NCBI GenBank assembly: GCA_009926615.1
Contig: RFOM01000009.1
Location: forward strand, 1 to 64,000
Direction: 5' to 3'
Origin: Pseudomonadota bacterium
Lineage (GTDB): Bacteria; Bdellovibrionota_B; Oligoflexia; Silvanigrellales; Silvanigrellaceae
DNA length: 64,000 bases
A program made the translations under genes and the position numbers. The notes beneath the pieces are model-generated. The model was given only the letters and a program-made list of their open reading frames with translations, searched no databases and was not told where the DNA came from. This document shows positions 8,241 to 17,073 of this stretch, one piece after another. How positions within the stretch are numbered: position 1 is the first letter of the stretch; every line of letters begins with the position of its first letter.

Positions 8241-9161
8241 ATGGAAAACGTGGTGATTATCGGTTCGGGTCCGGCAGGACTCACAGCAGGAATCTACACA
8301 TCCCGCGCAGCACTCAATCCTGTGCTGATTGCCGGTCTGCAGCCGGGAGGCCAGCTCACAACGACGAGTATTGTGGAAAACTGGCCCGGGACTCCGGAAG
8401 GCGTGGACGGCAACAAGCTGATGCAGGACATGCGGGCGCAAGCCGAAAAATACGGTACGCGCATCATGCACGGCACAGTCATGAAGATCGAAAAAATAGC
8501 CGGCGGCTTTAAAATTGAAACCGATTCCGCTCCGCTTGAAACAAAAACGATTATCGTCGCAACCGGTGCCAGTGCCATCACGCTGCCGTTGCCGAACAAA
8601 GACAAGCTGATGGGATATGGTCTGTCGACATGTGCGGTGTGCGACGGATTCTTTTACCGCAACAAAACAGTCGCTGTCGTCGGCGGCGGTGACAGTGCCA
8701 TGGAAGAAGCGCACTACCTTGCAAAACTTGCAGCCGGCGTCACCCTTGTTCATCGCCGTGACAAATTCCGCGCGAGCAAGGCCATGCAGGAAAAAGTGTT
8801 TGGCAATCCGAAAATCAAGATCATCTGGAACACCGAGGTCACGGACACTTTATCGGACAGCAGCGGACTGACGGGAATCGTCATGAAGAACCAAAACGGC
8901 GAAACCTCACAACTGAAGGTCGACGGACTTTTTATGGCCATCGGTCACAACCCGAACACCGAATTTTTGCGCGGTGTAGTTGAGCTCGATCCGGCAGGAT
9001 ATGTGCTTTGCAAGCCGGCAAGTACTGCGACCAGTGTCGCAGGGATATTTGCTGCAGGAGACGTGGAAGACAACAAATTCAGGCAGGCGATTACCTCGGC
9101 GGGTCGCGGCTGTCAGGCAGCCTTGGAAGCAGAACGCTTCATCGAGGGTCACGGTCACTGA
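8241..9161 (+). CDS. trxB: Thioredoxin reductase
   Basis: The protein has 306 residues, the normal length of low-molecular-weight bacterial thioredoxin reductases. It has an N-terminal FAD-binding motif (GSGPAGLTAGIYTSRA), the redox pair STCAVCDGFFYRN (CAVC), an NADPH-binding GGGDSAMEEA, and a C-terminal FAD segment (GIFAAGDVEDNKFRQ). It transfers electrons from NADPH to thioredoxin in the cytoplasm. AGGATTTGAA precedes the ATG. It is the third gene after the fumarase pair. Confidence 0.95.
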   Translation: MENVVIIGSGPAGLTAGIYTSRAALNPVLIAGLQPGGQLTTTSIVENWPGTPEGVDGNKLMQDMRAQAEKYGTRIMHGTVMKIEKIAGGFKIETDSAPLETKTIIVATGASAITLPLPNKDKLMGYGLSTCAVCDGFFYRNKTVAVVGGGDSAMEEAHYLAKLAAGVTLVHRRDKFRASKAMQEKVFGNPKIKIIWNTEVTDTLSDSSGLTGIVMKNQNGETSQLKVDGLFMAIGHNPNTEFLRGVVELDPAGYVLCKPASTATSVAGIFAAGDVEDNKFRQAITSAGRGCQAALEAERFIEGHGH

Positions 9162-9165
9162 CCAT

Positions 9166-9192
9166 CCGCCCGTCAGATTTCATGACGGGCGG
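9166..9192 (+). terminator. Hairpin after trxB
   Basis: A perfect 10-bp stem (CCGCCCGTCA / TGACGGGCGG) with a 7-nt loop begins 5 bp after the trxB stop. Only CTT follows, without a T-run, so it may act as a weak terminator or an mRNA-stabilising hairpin. Confidence 0.4.
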
Positions 9193-9222
9193 CTTGCGTC
9201 GCAGTTGAGCCGTTGAGCGGAT

Positions 9223-9666
9223 TCAGCGCGGTGCGCGAGGTTGCCGTGCCGACGGGTTATACAAACCCAAACACAATTCGTTCAATTTTTCATCTTTGAC
9301 ATCGGCACAGAATCGCTGTGTATTTTGCACGTGCGAGTAGCAAAGAAACTCAAGATTCGGGTCTTCAATGTCAAAGCATGCGATTGACGTTTTCTGCTGC
9401 AATGCAAAACAGTAATTGGTCAATCCGTCGTCGCCGATTTTCAGGCATTCTTCCGGATCGCGTGTGATGCTGCTTCTGCAGAAGGTCTGCCACTTGGAAT
9501 CCGCAATCCGGCTGCAGGCATCTGCACGTTTACCCGTCTGAGCGACGCAGAACGCTTGCAAATCGGGATCCTTGATGTTCGCACAAGGTTCGGCTGCCAG
9601 AGCCGGTGCACTCAAAAGTGCCAGCGGGACAGGCAATAACGAAACAGCTGAAAGTATTTTTTTCAT
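9223..9666 (-). CDS. Secreted protein of five 23-residue cysteine repeats
   Basis: A 147-residue protein with a clear signal peptide (residues 1-24, cut after APALA). The mature part contains exactly ten cysteines in five units. Each unit has the form C-x2-[IV]-x-D-x2-[LW]-x3-C with 11 residues between the two cysteines: CANIKDPDLQAFC, CSRIADSKWQTFC, CLKIGDDGLTNYC, CFDIEDPNLEFLC and CADVKDEKLNELC. The first cysteines are at 28, 51, 74, 97 and 120, an exact 23-residue period. This suggests an extracytoplasmic helical-repeat scaffold with five disulfides, one per unit. The ribosome-binding site CAGGAGG is strong. I do not recognise a named family. Confidence 0.85.
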   Translation of the reverse strand: MKKILSAVSLLPVPLALLSAPALAAEPCANIKDPDLQAFCVAQTGKRADACSRIADSKWQTFCRSSITRDPEECLKIGDDGLTNYCFALQQKTSIACFDIEDPNLEFLCYSHVQNTQRFCADVKDEKLNELCLGLYNPSARQPRAPR

Positions 9667-9749
9667 GCGGGCTTTCCTCCTGAAAAGAACCTACGCCTCA
9701 AAAATGCCGCTGACAAAGATCCGTTCGTCAATATCGGCTTCTTCCTCAT

Positions 9750-10385
9750 TCAAAGTTTTTGTGATGGTGAATCGGGAGCCCACGAAAGTATAAGTTCACA
9801 TCCCGATGCGCGGCAGAGTCTCAACGGTGCCGGAAAGTCTCCGTTGCGGAAAGCCGCACCCAATCCGCGCACCACAGCTTCGGAAGACTTCACCACGAGG
9901 AAATAGCGCACGTAGATTCTCAACTGAACATGCTTACGCCGGCCGCGCAGCCGCGCTTCGTACAAAGCTGCTGTCCGCCACAAATTCCGGATCTGAAGCG
10001 GACGAATCAAAGGACGCATGCGGGCCTCGCAAAAAAGCTCGCGAAACTGTCTTCTGCTTTTTATTTTTGTGGTCTTGATTTCAGCCACACAAACGTCTGT
10101 CTGACCTTCATTTTCGGCGTTGCACCGCACGAACAGCCGATCAATTTCTCCGCCCGCTATCCGCAGATTTTTTTCCTCACAAGACCATCCCAGACCGGTA
10201 AGCCATTCTTCGACGCACCTCTCTCCTGCCCTGCCTGCTTGTGTCGTCAATTGCAGAATCCTCCATAGAACATTTTCAAGGACCGAAAATGCTCCGACAG
10301 CGATCACCTTTTCGCAAGCAATGCACATTTCGTGATCAAATTTTCGGGCATTTACAGATTTTTTATCGGGGCGGTTGACCCGCAT
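9750..10385 (-). CDS. YraN/UPF0102-like protein (start uncertain)
   Basis: The core resembles UPF0102 (YraN), a predicted restriction-endonuclease-like fold: GRAGERCVEEWLTGLGW, then AGGEIDRLFV and VCVAEIKTTK. GEID and EIKT match the family's catalytic-type D and E-x-K residues. The protein is longer than usual: about 45 extra N-terminal residues include a CIAC pair, and the C-terminus is basic and extended. Start choices are the ATG at 10385 (used here) and the ATG at 10328; neither has a good ribosome-binding site. The biological role of YraN proteins is unsettled. The gene is divergent from rimP. Confidence 0.65.
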   Translation of the reverse strand: MRVNRPDKKSVNARKFDHEMCIACEKVIAVGAFSVLENVLWRILQLTTQAGRAGERCVEEWLTGLGWSCEEKNLRIAGGEIDRLFVRCNAENEGQTDVCVAEIKTTKIKSRRQFRELFCEARMRPLIRPLQIRNLWRTAALYEARLRGRRKHVQLRIYVRYFLVVKSSEAVVRGLGAAFRNGDFPAPLRLCRASGCELILSWAPDSPSQKL

Positions 10386-10396
10386 GATCGGAGGTG

Positions 10397-10573
10397 TTAT
10401 CCACCGCGTCCTACTCGTGTTTTGCGCAGCCTCCGAAGCATGCCGAAACGCTGTTGATAGCCTGTTGATAAGTCGTCTGAGCCATCTTCGGCTCAATCTT
10501 TCAGCAAATTGAAATCACGCATATTTTTAGGGCTATTTGTAGATTTAAAAAATCAGGTCGCCATTGTTGATAA
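10397..10573. other. Cluster of DnaA-box-like 9-mers with AT-rich stretch
   Basis: Four 9-mers within one mismatch (three sites) or two mismatches (one site) of TTATCCACA lie in the divergent region before rimP: TTATCCACC at 10397 (plus), CTATCAACA at 10452 (minus), TTATCAACA at 10463 (minus) and TTATCAACA at 10565 (minus). Between them, 10518-10555 is AT-rich. No dnaA or dnaN gene is in the window. The cluster may be a minor DnaA-binding site, a promoter region, or chance. Confidence 0.3.
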
Positions 10574-10594
10574 CTCAGAGGCCAAGCCATCCGA

Positions 10595-11203
10595 ATGAGC
10601 TCTTCCAAACTTCTTCATCCCAGCCAGCTGTCTCCGGAAATCTTCGAACCTATTCTGAGCGCGCTGCAAAGCAAATGCGAAGAGTTCAACTCGCACCAAA
10701 AGCCGCTCCGACGGCTCCACATCCGTGACTTCTGGTTCATTGTCGAAGACGGTCAGACTGTTTTGGATATTTTTGCCGAACCATGGCCGGGACATGCGGG
10801 ACCGACACCGTTTCCGCAGCCGCAGGACGCCCTGAGTCTGGACGAATGTCTTCCGCTTCACCAATTTCTTCTTGATTCTGGTGCGCTTGATGCCTTCGAC
10901 GATGAAATCAGCATCCGGATAGGGTCGCTCGGAATGGAGCCCCCGCTGAGAACGCTGGCTCATTTTGAATCCGCCAAAGGACTGCCCGTCACACTCAAGA
11001 CGTGGACAAAAAGACAAGGGCGCGATAGATTCAGTATGATTTTGGATGATGTCAAAGCCAACGTCGCTGCACCCTCGCTTCTACTGCGGGAGGGAACTGA
11101 AGTCATTGAAGTTCCCCTCACAGCCGTCAAGTTTGCCCAGGCCCTCTTTCAAAAACCGAAGGCTGCCAAAGCAAACGCGCCGAGAAAATCGAAGCGCGGA
11201 TAG
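10595..11203 (+). CDS. rimP: Probable ribosome maturation factor RimP (divergent)
   Basis: A 202-residue protein whose similarity to RimP is weak but ordered. The middle reads ISIRIGSLGMEPPLRTLAHF, matching the family's VEVSSPGLxRPL region. The C-terminal part (REGTEVIEVPLTAVKFAQALF) matches the small SH3-like domain ending. A basic KAAKANAPRKSKRG tail follows. Position directly before nusA and infB is the conserved location of rimP and is the main support. RimP assists 30S subunit maturation. The alternative is an unrelated lineage-specific protein. Confidence 0.65.
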   Translation: MSSSKLLHPSQLSPEIFEPILSALQSKCEEFNSHQKPLRRLHIRDFWFIVEDGQTVLDIFAEPWPGHAGPTPFPQPQDALSLDECLPLHQFLLDSGALDAFDDEISIRIGSLGMEPPLRTLAHFESAKGLPVTLKTWTKRQGRDRFSMILDDVKANVAAPSLLLREGTEVIEVPLTAVKFAQALFQKPKAAKANAPRKSKRG

Positions 11204-11333
11204 GCGTTTGTTTGTTTTTTACAAAAATTCCGGAAGGTTAGGCTATTTTTCTCAAAAGTGAGTGACAACCGGACAAGCCGAGGATATAGGGCCTCGGGAA
11301 TACTCCGGAAATCACGGATGCTGAGGGTGCGAC

Positions 11334-12950
11334 ATGCAAATTGATCTTAAGCGAGTCATTGAAGCGGTTGGCAAAGAAAAGAATATTGATCGCGAATTGC
11401 TGATCGGTGCACTGAAAGACGCAATCGTCACTGCAGCCAAAAAATTCTTCGGCGACTGCGTTTTTGAAGCAAAATTCAACGAAGAAACCGAAGAAGTCGA
11501 ACTGCTGCGCTTCCGCGTGGTCGTACCTGACGAACAGTTCACGAACACATTCCGTGAAATCAAATTCAGTGAAGCCCAAACAATGGATGAGTCACTGCAA
11601 ATCGGTGACGAAGTCGGTGAAGCACTTCCGACCGACCAGCTGGGACGCATTGCTGCTCAGGCCGCCAAACAAGTGATCGTTCAAAAAATGCAGGAAGCCG
11701 AAAAAGAAAAAATAGTACGCGACTTCCGTGACAGAAAAGCTCAGCTCGTGACCGGTCAGGTCAAGCGCTACGACAAACAGGACCTCATCATTGACCTCGG
11801 TTCCTGCGAAGGCGTTCTGCCCATGCGCGAACAAATTCCGAACGAGAAATTCAAACTCCGTGACAAAATCACCTGCTACGTACTCGATGTTAAAAAATCG
11901 ACGCGCGGTCCTCAGGTGATTCTGAGCCGTGCGCATCCGGAAATGCTCGTCCGTCTGTTCGAGCAGGAAGTGACCGAAATTGCGGAAGGCATTGTCATCA
12001 TCCAAAGTGCAGCCCGCGATCCCGGCAGCCGTTCCAAGATTGCCGTTTACAGCACGGAACAATCTGTTGATCCCGTCGGCGCGTGCGTCGGAGTCAAGGG
12101 TTCGCGCGTTCAGATGGTGGTTCAGGAACTCCGCGGTGAAAAGATCGACATCATTCCGTTTGACCGCGATCCGGCCAGATTTGTCTGCAACGCTCTTGCA
12201 CCTGCAGAAGTATCCAAAGTGATCGTCAACGAGCGCGTTCACACGATGGAAGTCATCGTTCCCGACGACCACCTTTCGCTCGCCATCGGCCGGCGCGGAC
12301 AGAACGTACGTCTTGCCGCACAGCTGACAGGCTGGAAAGTTGACATCCGTTCCGAAACTAAAATGCGTGACCTCGTTCAGGAGTACAAAGCCGTGCTCTC
12401 GCAGATTCCGACTCTCGGCGAAATGCGTGCAGAGATTCTGGTGAACGAAGGATACAAAGATCCGACCGACGTTTCGCGGCTTGAACCCAAAACTCTCAGC
12501 AAGCTGCTTCGGCTCTCTCCCGAGGAGTCGGAAACTGTTATTGCCGGCGCCAAAGAGCTCGCTGAAAAGCTTGCTGCCAGCAAGAAACAGGATATCGACG
12601 TTGATGCCGAACTCGATGCATTCGAGCTGACCGGTGCACTGTCCGGCTCGCAGTTTGACGCCGCTGCCGAAGCTTCTGCTCTCGAAGATCTGGTTGCGAA
12701 ATCCCGCCCGACCGCTCAACTTGACCCCGAAAAAGTTGATCCCCGTCAGGTGCCGCATGATGTTCTTCACTACTGGATGAAACTCAGGGGTGTAGGAGAA
12801 TACACCGCTGCAGTTCTTCATACGGCCGGTTTCAGTGATTACTCTGCGGTGGCGCAGGCGACTCCTGAAGACATTGCCGTGCGTACAGGCTTACCCTACA
12901 AGTTCTCAGGAAAGATTCATGCTGAAACTGCCAAAATCGTTGGAAACTGA
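11334..12950 (+). CDS. nusA: Transcription termination/antitermination factor NusA
   Basis: A 538-residue protein with the family order: an N-terminal RNA-polymerase-binding domain (about 1-130), an S1 domain (VTGQVKRYDKQDLIIDLG, about 140-200), then KH domains (including DPVGACVGVKGSRVQMVVQE and LAIGRRGQNVRLAAQLTGWK). A helix-hairpin-helix-type C-terminal region follows, with a second repeat near the end (RGVGEYTAAVLHTAGF). NusA modulates pausing, termination and antitermination. GAGGGTG precedes the ATG. Its last 32 bases overlap the next gene. Confidence 0.96.
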   Translation: MQIDLKRVIEAVGKEKNIDRELLIGALKDAIVTAAKKFFGDCVFEAKFNEETEEVELLRFRVVVPDEQFTNTFREIKFSEAQTMDESLQIGDEVGEALPTDQLGRIAAQAAKQVIVQKMQEAEKEKIVRDFRDRKAQLVTGQVKRYDKQDLIIDLGSCEGVLPMREQIPNEKFKLRDKITCYVLDVKKSTRGPQVILSRAHPEMLVRLFEQEVTEIAEGIVIIQSAARDPGSRSKIAVYSTEQSVDPVGACVGVKGSRVQMVVQELRGEKIDIIPFDRDPARFVCNALAPAEVSKVIVNERVHTMEVIVPDDHLSLAIGRRGQNVRLAAQLTGWKVDIRSETKMRDLVQEYKAVLSQIPTLGEMRAEILVNEGYKDPTDVSRLEPKTLSKLLRLSPEESETVIAGAKELAEKLAASKKQDIDVDAELDAFELTGALSGSQFDAAAEASALEDLVAKSRPTAQLDPEKVDPRQVPHDVLHYWMKLRGVGEYTAAVLHTAGFSDYSAVAQATPEDIAVRTGLPYKFSGKIHAETAKIVGN

Positions 12951-13413
12951 TGCCCGTGCTCCTCTGATACAGACGAGCCTGAGCAAAAATCTGAAGCCTT
13001 TATGGATCGAGGGTCGGCTTAAAGTGCCGACCCTTGAACTTAGTCCGGCACTTGAAAAAATTCTCTCACTGTCGCGGCGGGCAGGTCAGCTGCGCGGCGG
13101 ACTTGAAAATATTGAGTCATGCCTGAGGCGGGAGAAAGATGGCCTTGATGCACTTAAACAAAGAAAACTCTCACAGGATTCAGGCCGGATGAGCAGAATT
13201 CTGCTGATGAGCTCGGATGGTTCGGAACGCTTTTACAGGCATTGCGAATCGCTCCTCGAAGTCCACTCGGACCGCCTGATCGGAATTCGGCTGAACATCG
13301 CGAGTCAGAATCTTGGTCAGAAATTCTTTGGAAAAGATGCACAAGTTAAAGCCGTTTTGGTTACACATAAAGATTTCGTTGCAAGAGCTCTCGAATCCCT
13401 AGCTGATTCCTGA
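12919..13413 (+). CDS. L7Ae-like (YlxQ-type) RNA-binding protein between nusA and infB
   Basis: A 164-residue protein. The segment LEKILSLSRRAGQLRGGLEN matches the start of L7Ae/YlxQ folds, which begin LLGLARRAGKLV, and a second half resembles the rest of that fold (SRILLMSSDGSERFYRHCES). A roughly 45-residue N-terminal extension is of unknown function. In many bacteria ylxR/ylxQ-type genes sit in exactly this place. The ATG at 12919 has CAGGAAAG upstream and overlaps the end of nusA by 32 bp in another frame, which points to coupled translation. Confidence 0.6.
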   Translation: MLKLPKSLETDARAPLIQTSLSKNLKPLWIEGRLKVPTLELSPALEKILSLSRRAGQLRGGLENIESCLRREKDGLDALKQRKLSQDSGRMSRILLMSSDGSERFYRHCESLLEVHSDRLIGIRLNIASQNLGQKFFGKDAQVKAVLVTHKDFVARALESLADS

Positions 13414-13492
13414 GAAAGCTGTTAAGGACGTTTGGTCTTCGGAAAAGTCGGAACCCTGCCGATAATTTGGGGTATTTTGGGAGCGGAGTTGG

Positions 13493-16400
13493 ATGAGCCG
13501 TCTGAGAGTATTGGATATCGCAAAAGAGCTTAAGCTCGACACAAAAACAGTCATTGCGAAGCTGCAGGACTTGGGAGTCCAAGTCAAAAATCACTTTAAT
13601 GCGATTTCTGATATCGAAGCCGACAAGCTGCGCGCATACCTTCGTTCAGGAAAAAATCCTGAAAAAGAAGCATCAGCGAAGACGACAAGTAAAGTTGTAA
13701 TTCGTCGGCGCACTGATTCTGCAGCTGAAGGCGCTGCCGCGGACTCTTCCGCTGCACCGGCAGCCGAATCTCCTGCAGCCGTAGCTGCGGAAGCAGAATA
13801 TGTTCCCGAGCTACCGGCAGTTAAAGCACCGGCTGCAGCGGAAAACATTTCAATCACAACCTCAGAAGCATCCTTACCGAAGCAACCGGCCGAAGCCGCC
13901 TCTGCGGCTGCGGCGACAGCGAAGCCCGAAACGGTTGCGCAAACAACTTCTCCGGCCGCTGAAACAACTCAACCTGCACCGCAGGCTCCCGCGACGTCAG
14001 GAGCTACGATCATTCGTCAGGCTGCACCCGCCGCCGGTGCGACGATCATTCGCAGAGCAGAACCTTCAATGGCACCGCGTCCGGCTCCGGTTCCCGCTTC
14101 GGGACCTCGCCCCTATGGATCCGGCCCCGTTCCTGCCGGTCAAAGACCGGCACCCCGTGACGGCAGCTACAGCGGTCCGCAGGCACGTTCCGACAGAAAC
14201 TCTTATCAACGCGGCGAACAAGGCGGTTATCATCGCCCCGACGCTCCCTCGGGCTACGGCGGACAAGACGGTGAAAGCCGCGGCGGTTGGCAACCCAGAC
14301 CCGCAGGCGGCGGATTTGGCGGACCTCGTCCTGCAGGAGCAGGCGGCGGATTTGGCGGACCTCGTCCTGCAGGAGCAGGCGGCGGATTCGGCGGACCTCG
14401 TCCCGCAGGAGCAGGAGGACCATCATTTGGTGCTCCCGCGACCGACGCAACGCCTCTCGGCAAAGAGATGCCGCGCGGACGCGACAAAGAAAAAGAACAT
14501 GAAATTCGTCGGCGCCGTTTGCAGGAAGAAGACGAAAACAGAAAAGCGCGCGCCAAGGGCGCACGTAACTCCGAGGGAGATGAATTCCTCGATGAAGAAA
14601 TTTATTTAAACGCAGCAGAAGGCGGCGAAGGCGAAGAAGCCGTCAGTCAGGTTCGCACGGTCATCCTTCCCAACCGCAGACGCGGCTCTGCGCCCTCGCG
14701 CAAGCGCGACGACAGACGGGCAGAACAAGCCAACCCGATGAAGGCATCGAAGCGTGTCGTGCGCGTTGATGAGTCCATTTCGGTATCGGACCTTGCAGCA
14801 GAGATGAGCATCAAGAGCTCTGCAATCATCAAGGTTCTGATGAAGCTTGGCATGATGGCCAGCGTCAACCAGCAGCTGGATTTGGAAACGGCAACGCTGG
14901 TGGCTACGGAATTTGAATTTGAAGTTCAAAACTCGTCCGTGAGCCTGTCCGACATCCTCAATACTAAAAAGACGGCGCAGACCGACTCCGCACAGGCTGA
15001 ATACGTCACACGTGCTCCGATCATCACAATCATGGGCCACGTTGACCACGGTAAAACATCTTTGCTCGACGCAATCCGCTCGGCCGACGTTGCTGCCGGC
15101 GAAGCAGGCGGGATTACCCAGCACATCGGCGCTTATCAAATTGAACACAACGGCAGACTCATCACATTCCTCGACACACCCGGCCACGAAGCGTTCACAC
15201 AAATGCGCGCACGCGGCGCACAACTTACCGATATCGTCGTTCTGGTTGTTGCTGCCGATGACGGTGTAATGCCACAAACCGTTGAAGCTGTTTCACATGC
15301 CAAGGCAGCCGGCGTGCCGATTGTTGTCGCAGTGAACAAGATGGACAAACCGGGCGCGAATATGGAACGCATCCAGCGCGAACTCGCCCAGCACAACGTG
15401 ACGCCCGAAGAATGGGGCGGAGACGCGATGTTTGTGCCTGTTTCCGCGAAAACAAAACAAGGCATCAACGAACTTATTGATTCACTTCTTCTTCAGTCCG
15501 AAGTCCTCGATCTCAAAGCTCCGAAGGAAGGCCTTGCGGCAGGAATTGTGATCGAGGCGAAGCTGGACAAATCCCGCGGACCGTTGGCGACTGTCATCGT
15601 CACCAGCGGTATTCTGAATCAGGGCGACTGCATTGTTGCCGGCCTCGCTTACGGGCGTGTCCGTGCAATGTTCGACGACAAAGGCCAGCGCCTGAGCACG
15701 GCGTTGCCTGCAACCCCCGTGGAAATCATCGGTCTGTCCGAGGTTCCGGCAGCAGGAGATCAGTTCAACTGCGTTGTGAATGAGTCGATTGCCAAAGAAG
15801 CTGTCGCATACCGCGTCGAAAAGCACCGCCAAAAAGAACTCGCCGGCAAACCCAAAGCAACTCTCGAAGACTTCCTTGCCAAGCTGGGTGAGGACTCGAG
15901 CAAGCCCAAAGAACTGCCGATTATTCTCAAGGCGGACACACACGGTTCGGTCGAGGCCATCCGCGCAAGTTTGCAAAAGCTTGATACTGAAAAAGTCAAA
16001 AACCGGATCATCCACTCTGCGGTGGGCGGAATCACCGAAACAGACGTGACTCTCGCGGAAGCTTCCGGTGCAACAATCGTGGGCTTCAACGTTCGTCCGG
16101 ACAAACTCTCAAGTGCGGCGGCCGAGTCCCGCGGAGTTCAAATTCAGTGCTTCAGCATTATTTATGAACTCATCGAAACCATTGAAAAACTCATGGCAGG
16201 CAAACTCGCGCCCATCAAGACCGAGAAAGTTTTGGGACACGCGGAGGTCCGAAATCTGTTCTCCGTGCCAAAGATAGGCGTGATTGCAGGTACTGCAATT
16301 ACCGACGGCAAAGTGACCCGCAACTCGCACATTCGTGTTGTGCGTGACGGTATCGTGATTTACACGGGCCGAATCGGGTCTCTGAAGCGCTTCAAGGATG

Positions 16401-16522
16401 ATGCCAAAGAAGTACTTCAGGGCTTTGAATGCGGTATTGGTGTTGAAAACTACAACGACCTCAAGGTCGGAGACGTCCTCGAATCCTTCATTATTGAAGA
16501 AACGGCGGCAACTCTGCACTGA
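13493..16522 (+). CDS. infB: Translation initiation factor IF-2
   Basis: The protein has 1009 residues. An N-terminal helical domain ([20 protein letters not shown]) is followed by a long alanine/proline/glycine-rich linker (about 60-340), a basic segment, and a second IF2-N-like domain (about 425-475). The GTPase domain has [29 protein letters not shown] and NKMDKPGAN. The C-terminal domains bind initiator tRNA. GGAG precedes the ATG. The linker contains three exact or near-exact 12-residue glycine-rich units, described separately. Confidence 0.97.
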   Translation: MSRLRVLDIAKELKLDTKTVIAKLQDLGVQVKNHFNAISDIEADKLRAYLRSGKNPEKEASAKTTSKVVIRRRTDSAAEGAAADSSAAPAAESPAAVAAEAEYVPELPAVKAPAAAENISITTSEASLPKQPAEAASAAAATAKPETVAQTTSPAAETTQPAPQAPATSGATIIRQAAPAAGATIIRRAEPSMAPRPAPVPASGPRPYGSGPVPAGQRPAPRDGSYSGPQARSDRNSYQRGEQGGYHRPDAPSGYGGQDGESRGGWQPRPAGGGFGGPRPAGAGGGFGGPRPAGAGGGFGGPRPAGAGGPSFGAPATDATPLGKEMPRGRDKEKEHEIRRRRLQEEDENRKARAKGARNSEGDEFLDEEIYLNAAEGGEGEEAVSQVRTVILPNRRRGSAPSRKRDDRRAEQANPMKASKRVVRVDESISVSDLAAEMSIKSSAIIKVLMKLGMMASVNQQLDLETATLVATEFEFEVQNSSVSLSDILNTKKTAQTDSAQAEYVTRAPIITIMGHVDHGKTSLLDAIRSADVAAGEAGGITQHIGAYQIEHNGRLITFLDTPGHEAFTQMRARGAQLTDIVVLVVAADDGVMPQTVEAVSHAKAAGVPIVVAVNKMDKPGANMERIQRELAQHNVTPEEWGGDAMFVPVSAKTKQGINELIDSLLLQSEVLDLKAPKEGLAAGIVIEAKLDKSRGPLATVIVTSGILNQGDCIVAGLAYGRVRAMFDDKGQRLSTALPATPVEIIGLSEVPAAGDQFNCVVNESIAKEAVAYRVEKHRQKELAGKPKATLEDFLAKLGEDSSKPKELPIILKADTHGSVEAIRASLQKLDTEKVKNRIIHSAVGGITETDVTLAEASGATIVGFNVRPDKLSSAAAESRGVQIQCFSIIYELIETIEKLMAGKLAPIKTEKVLGHAEVRNLFSVPKIGVIAGTAITDGKVTRNSHIRVVRDGIVIYTGRIGSLKRFKDDAKEVLQGFECGIGVENYNDLKVGDVLESFIIEETAATLH
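14303..14410 (+). repeat. Three 36-bp tandem repeats inside infB
   Basis: Three nearly identical 36-bp units (starts 14303, 14339, 14375) encode [12 protein letters not shown]-type peptides in the disordered linker of IF-2. Only a few third-codon-position changes separate them, which implies recent duplication or homogenisation. A partial fourth unit follows. Confidence 0.9.
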
Positions 16523-16533
16523 GTGGTCAAACC

Positions 16534-16560
16534 AACACCGGGCTCCAAGCCCGGTGTTTT
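16534..16560 (+). terminator. Hairpin between infB and rbfA
   Basis: A perfect 10-bp stem (AACACCGGGC / GCCCGGTGTT) with a TCCAA loop starts 11 bp after the infB stop and is followed by TTGGTCTT. It may partly terminate or attenuate transcription before rbfA. Confidence 0.6.
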
Positions 16561-16581
16561 GGTCTTAGCCGGAGATTTTTT

Positions 16582-16989
16582 GTGTCCTCGAAACGAATTC
16601 TTCAAGTCAGCGAACAAATTCGCGAACATATTGCAATGATGCTCATTCGCGGCGAGATCTCCGACCCCCGAGTAAAGAACATCACCATTAACTCGGTGAG
16701 AGTTTCGCCTGATTTGCAGCTTGCAAAAGTCTATTACAGCGTCATGGGGACAGAGGCTGATCAGTCTGCAGCGGACAAAGGACTCAAACAGGCAAGCAGC
16801 TTCATCCGCCGTTCAATCGGGGATGCTCTGAAAATGCGATACACTCCGGCCATTTCTTTTTTCTACGATGAATCGATTGTCCGCGCTGCACGCATCTCGG
16901 AACTGATCGAAACAATCAAACGTGAAGACGCGGAAGCAGACGGTGAAGTTGCTGTTAAAAAACCCGTCAACGGTTCAGACCAAAACTGA
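16582..16989 (+). CDS. rbfA: Ribosome-binding factor A
   Basis: A 135-residue protein with the KH-like RbfA fold: ILQVSEQIREHIAMMLIRGE at the N-terminus, SDPRVKNITINSVRVSPDL, LAKVYYSV, and the C-terminal RYTPAISFFYDESI. RbfA helps mature the 30S subunit and 16S rRNA 5' end. It starts with GTG after GGAG. It is placed between infB and truB, the usual order. Confidence 0.94.
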   Translation: MSSKRILQVSEQIREHIAMMLIRGEISDPRVKNITINSVRVSPDLQLAKVYYSVMGTEADQSAADKGLKQASSFIRRSIGDALKMRYTPAISFFYDESIVRAARISELIETIKREDAEADGEVAVKKPVNGSDQN

Positions 16990-17073
16990 ATGTCATAACA
17001 AACTGAACGCCGGCGAAATCATTCACAGCTGCGCGGGTACACACCGTTGTCTTTATTCCTGCTGGAAAAAAAT

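Noticed and set aside
14066-14564. Long arginine/proline-rich frames opposite and beside infB
   Set aside because: They arise from the repetitive GC-rich linker of IF-2 in other frames and have no ribosome-binding sites.
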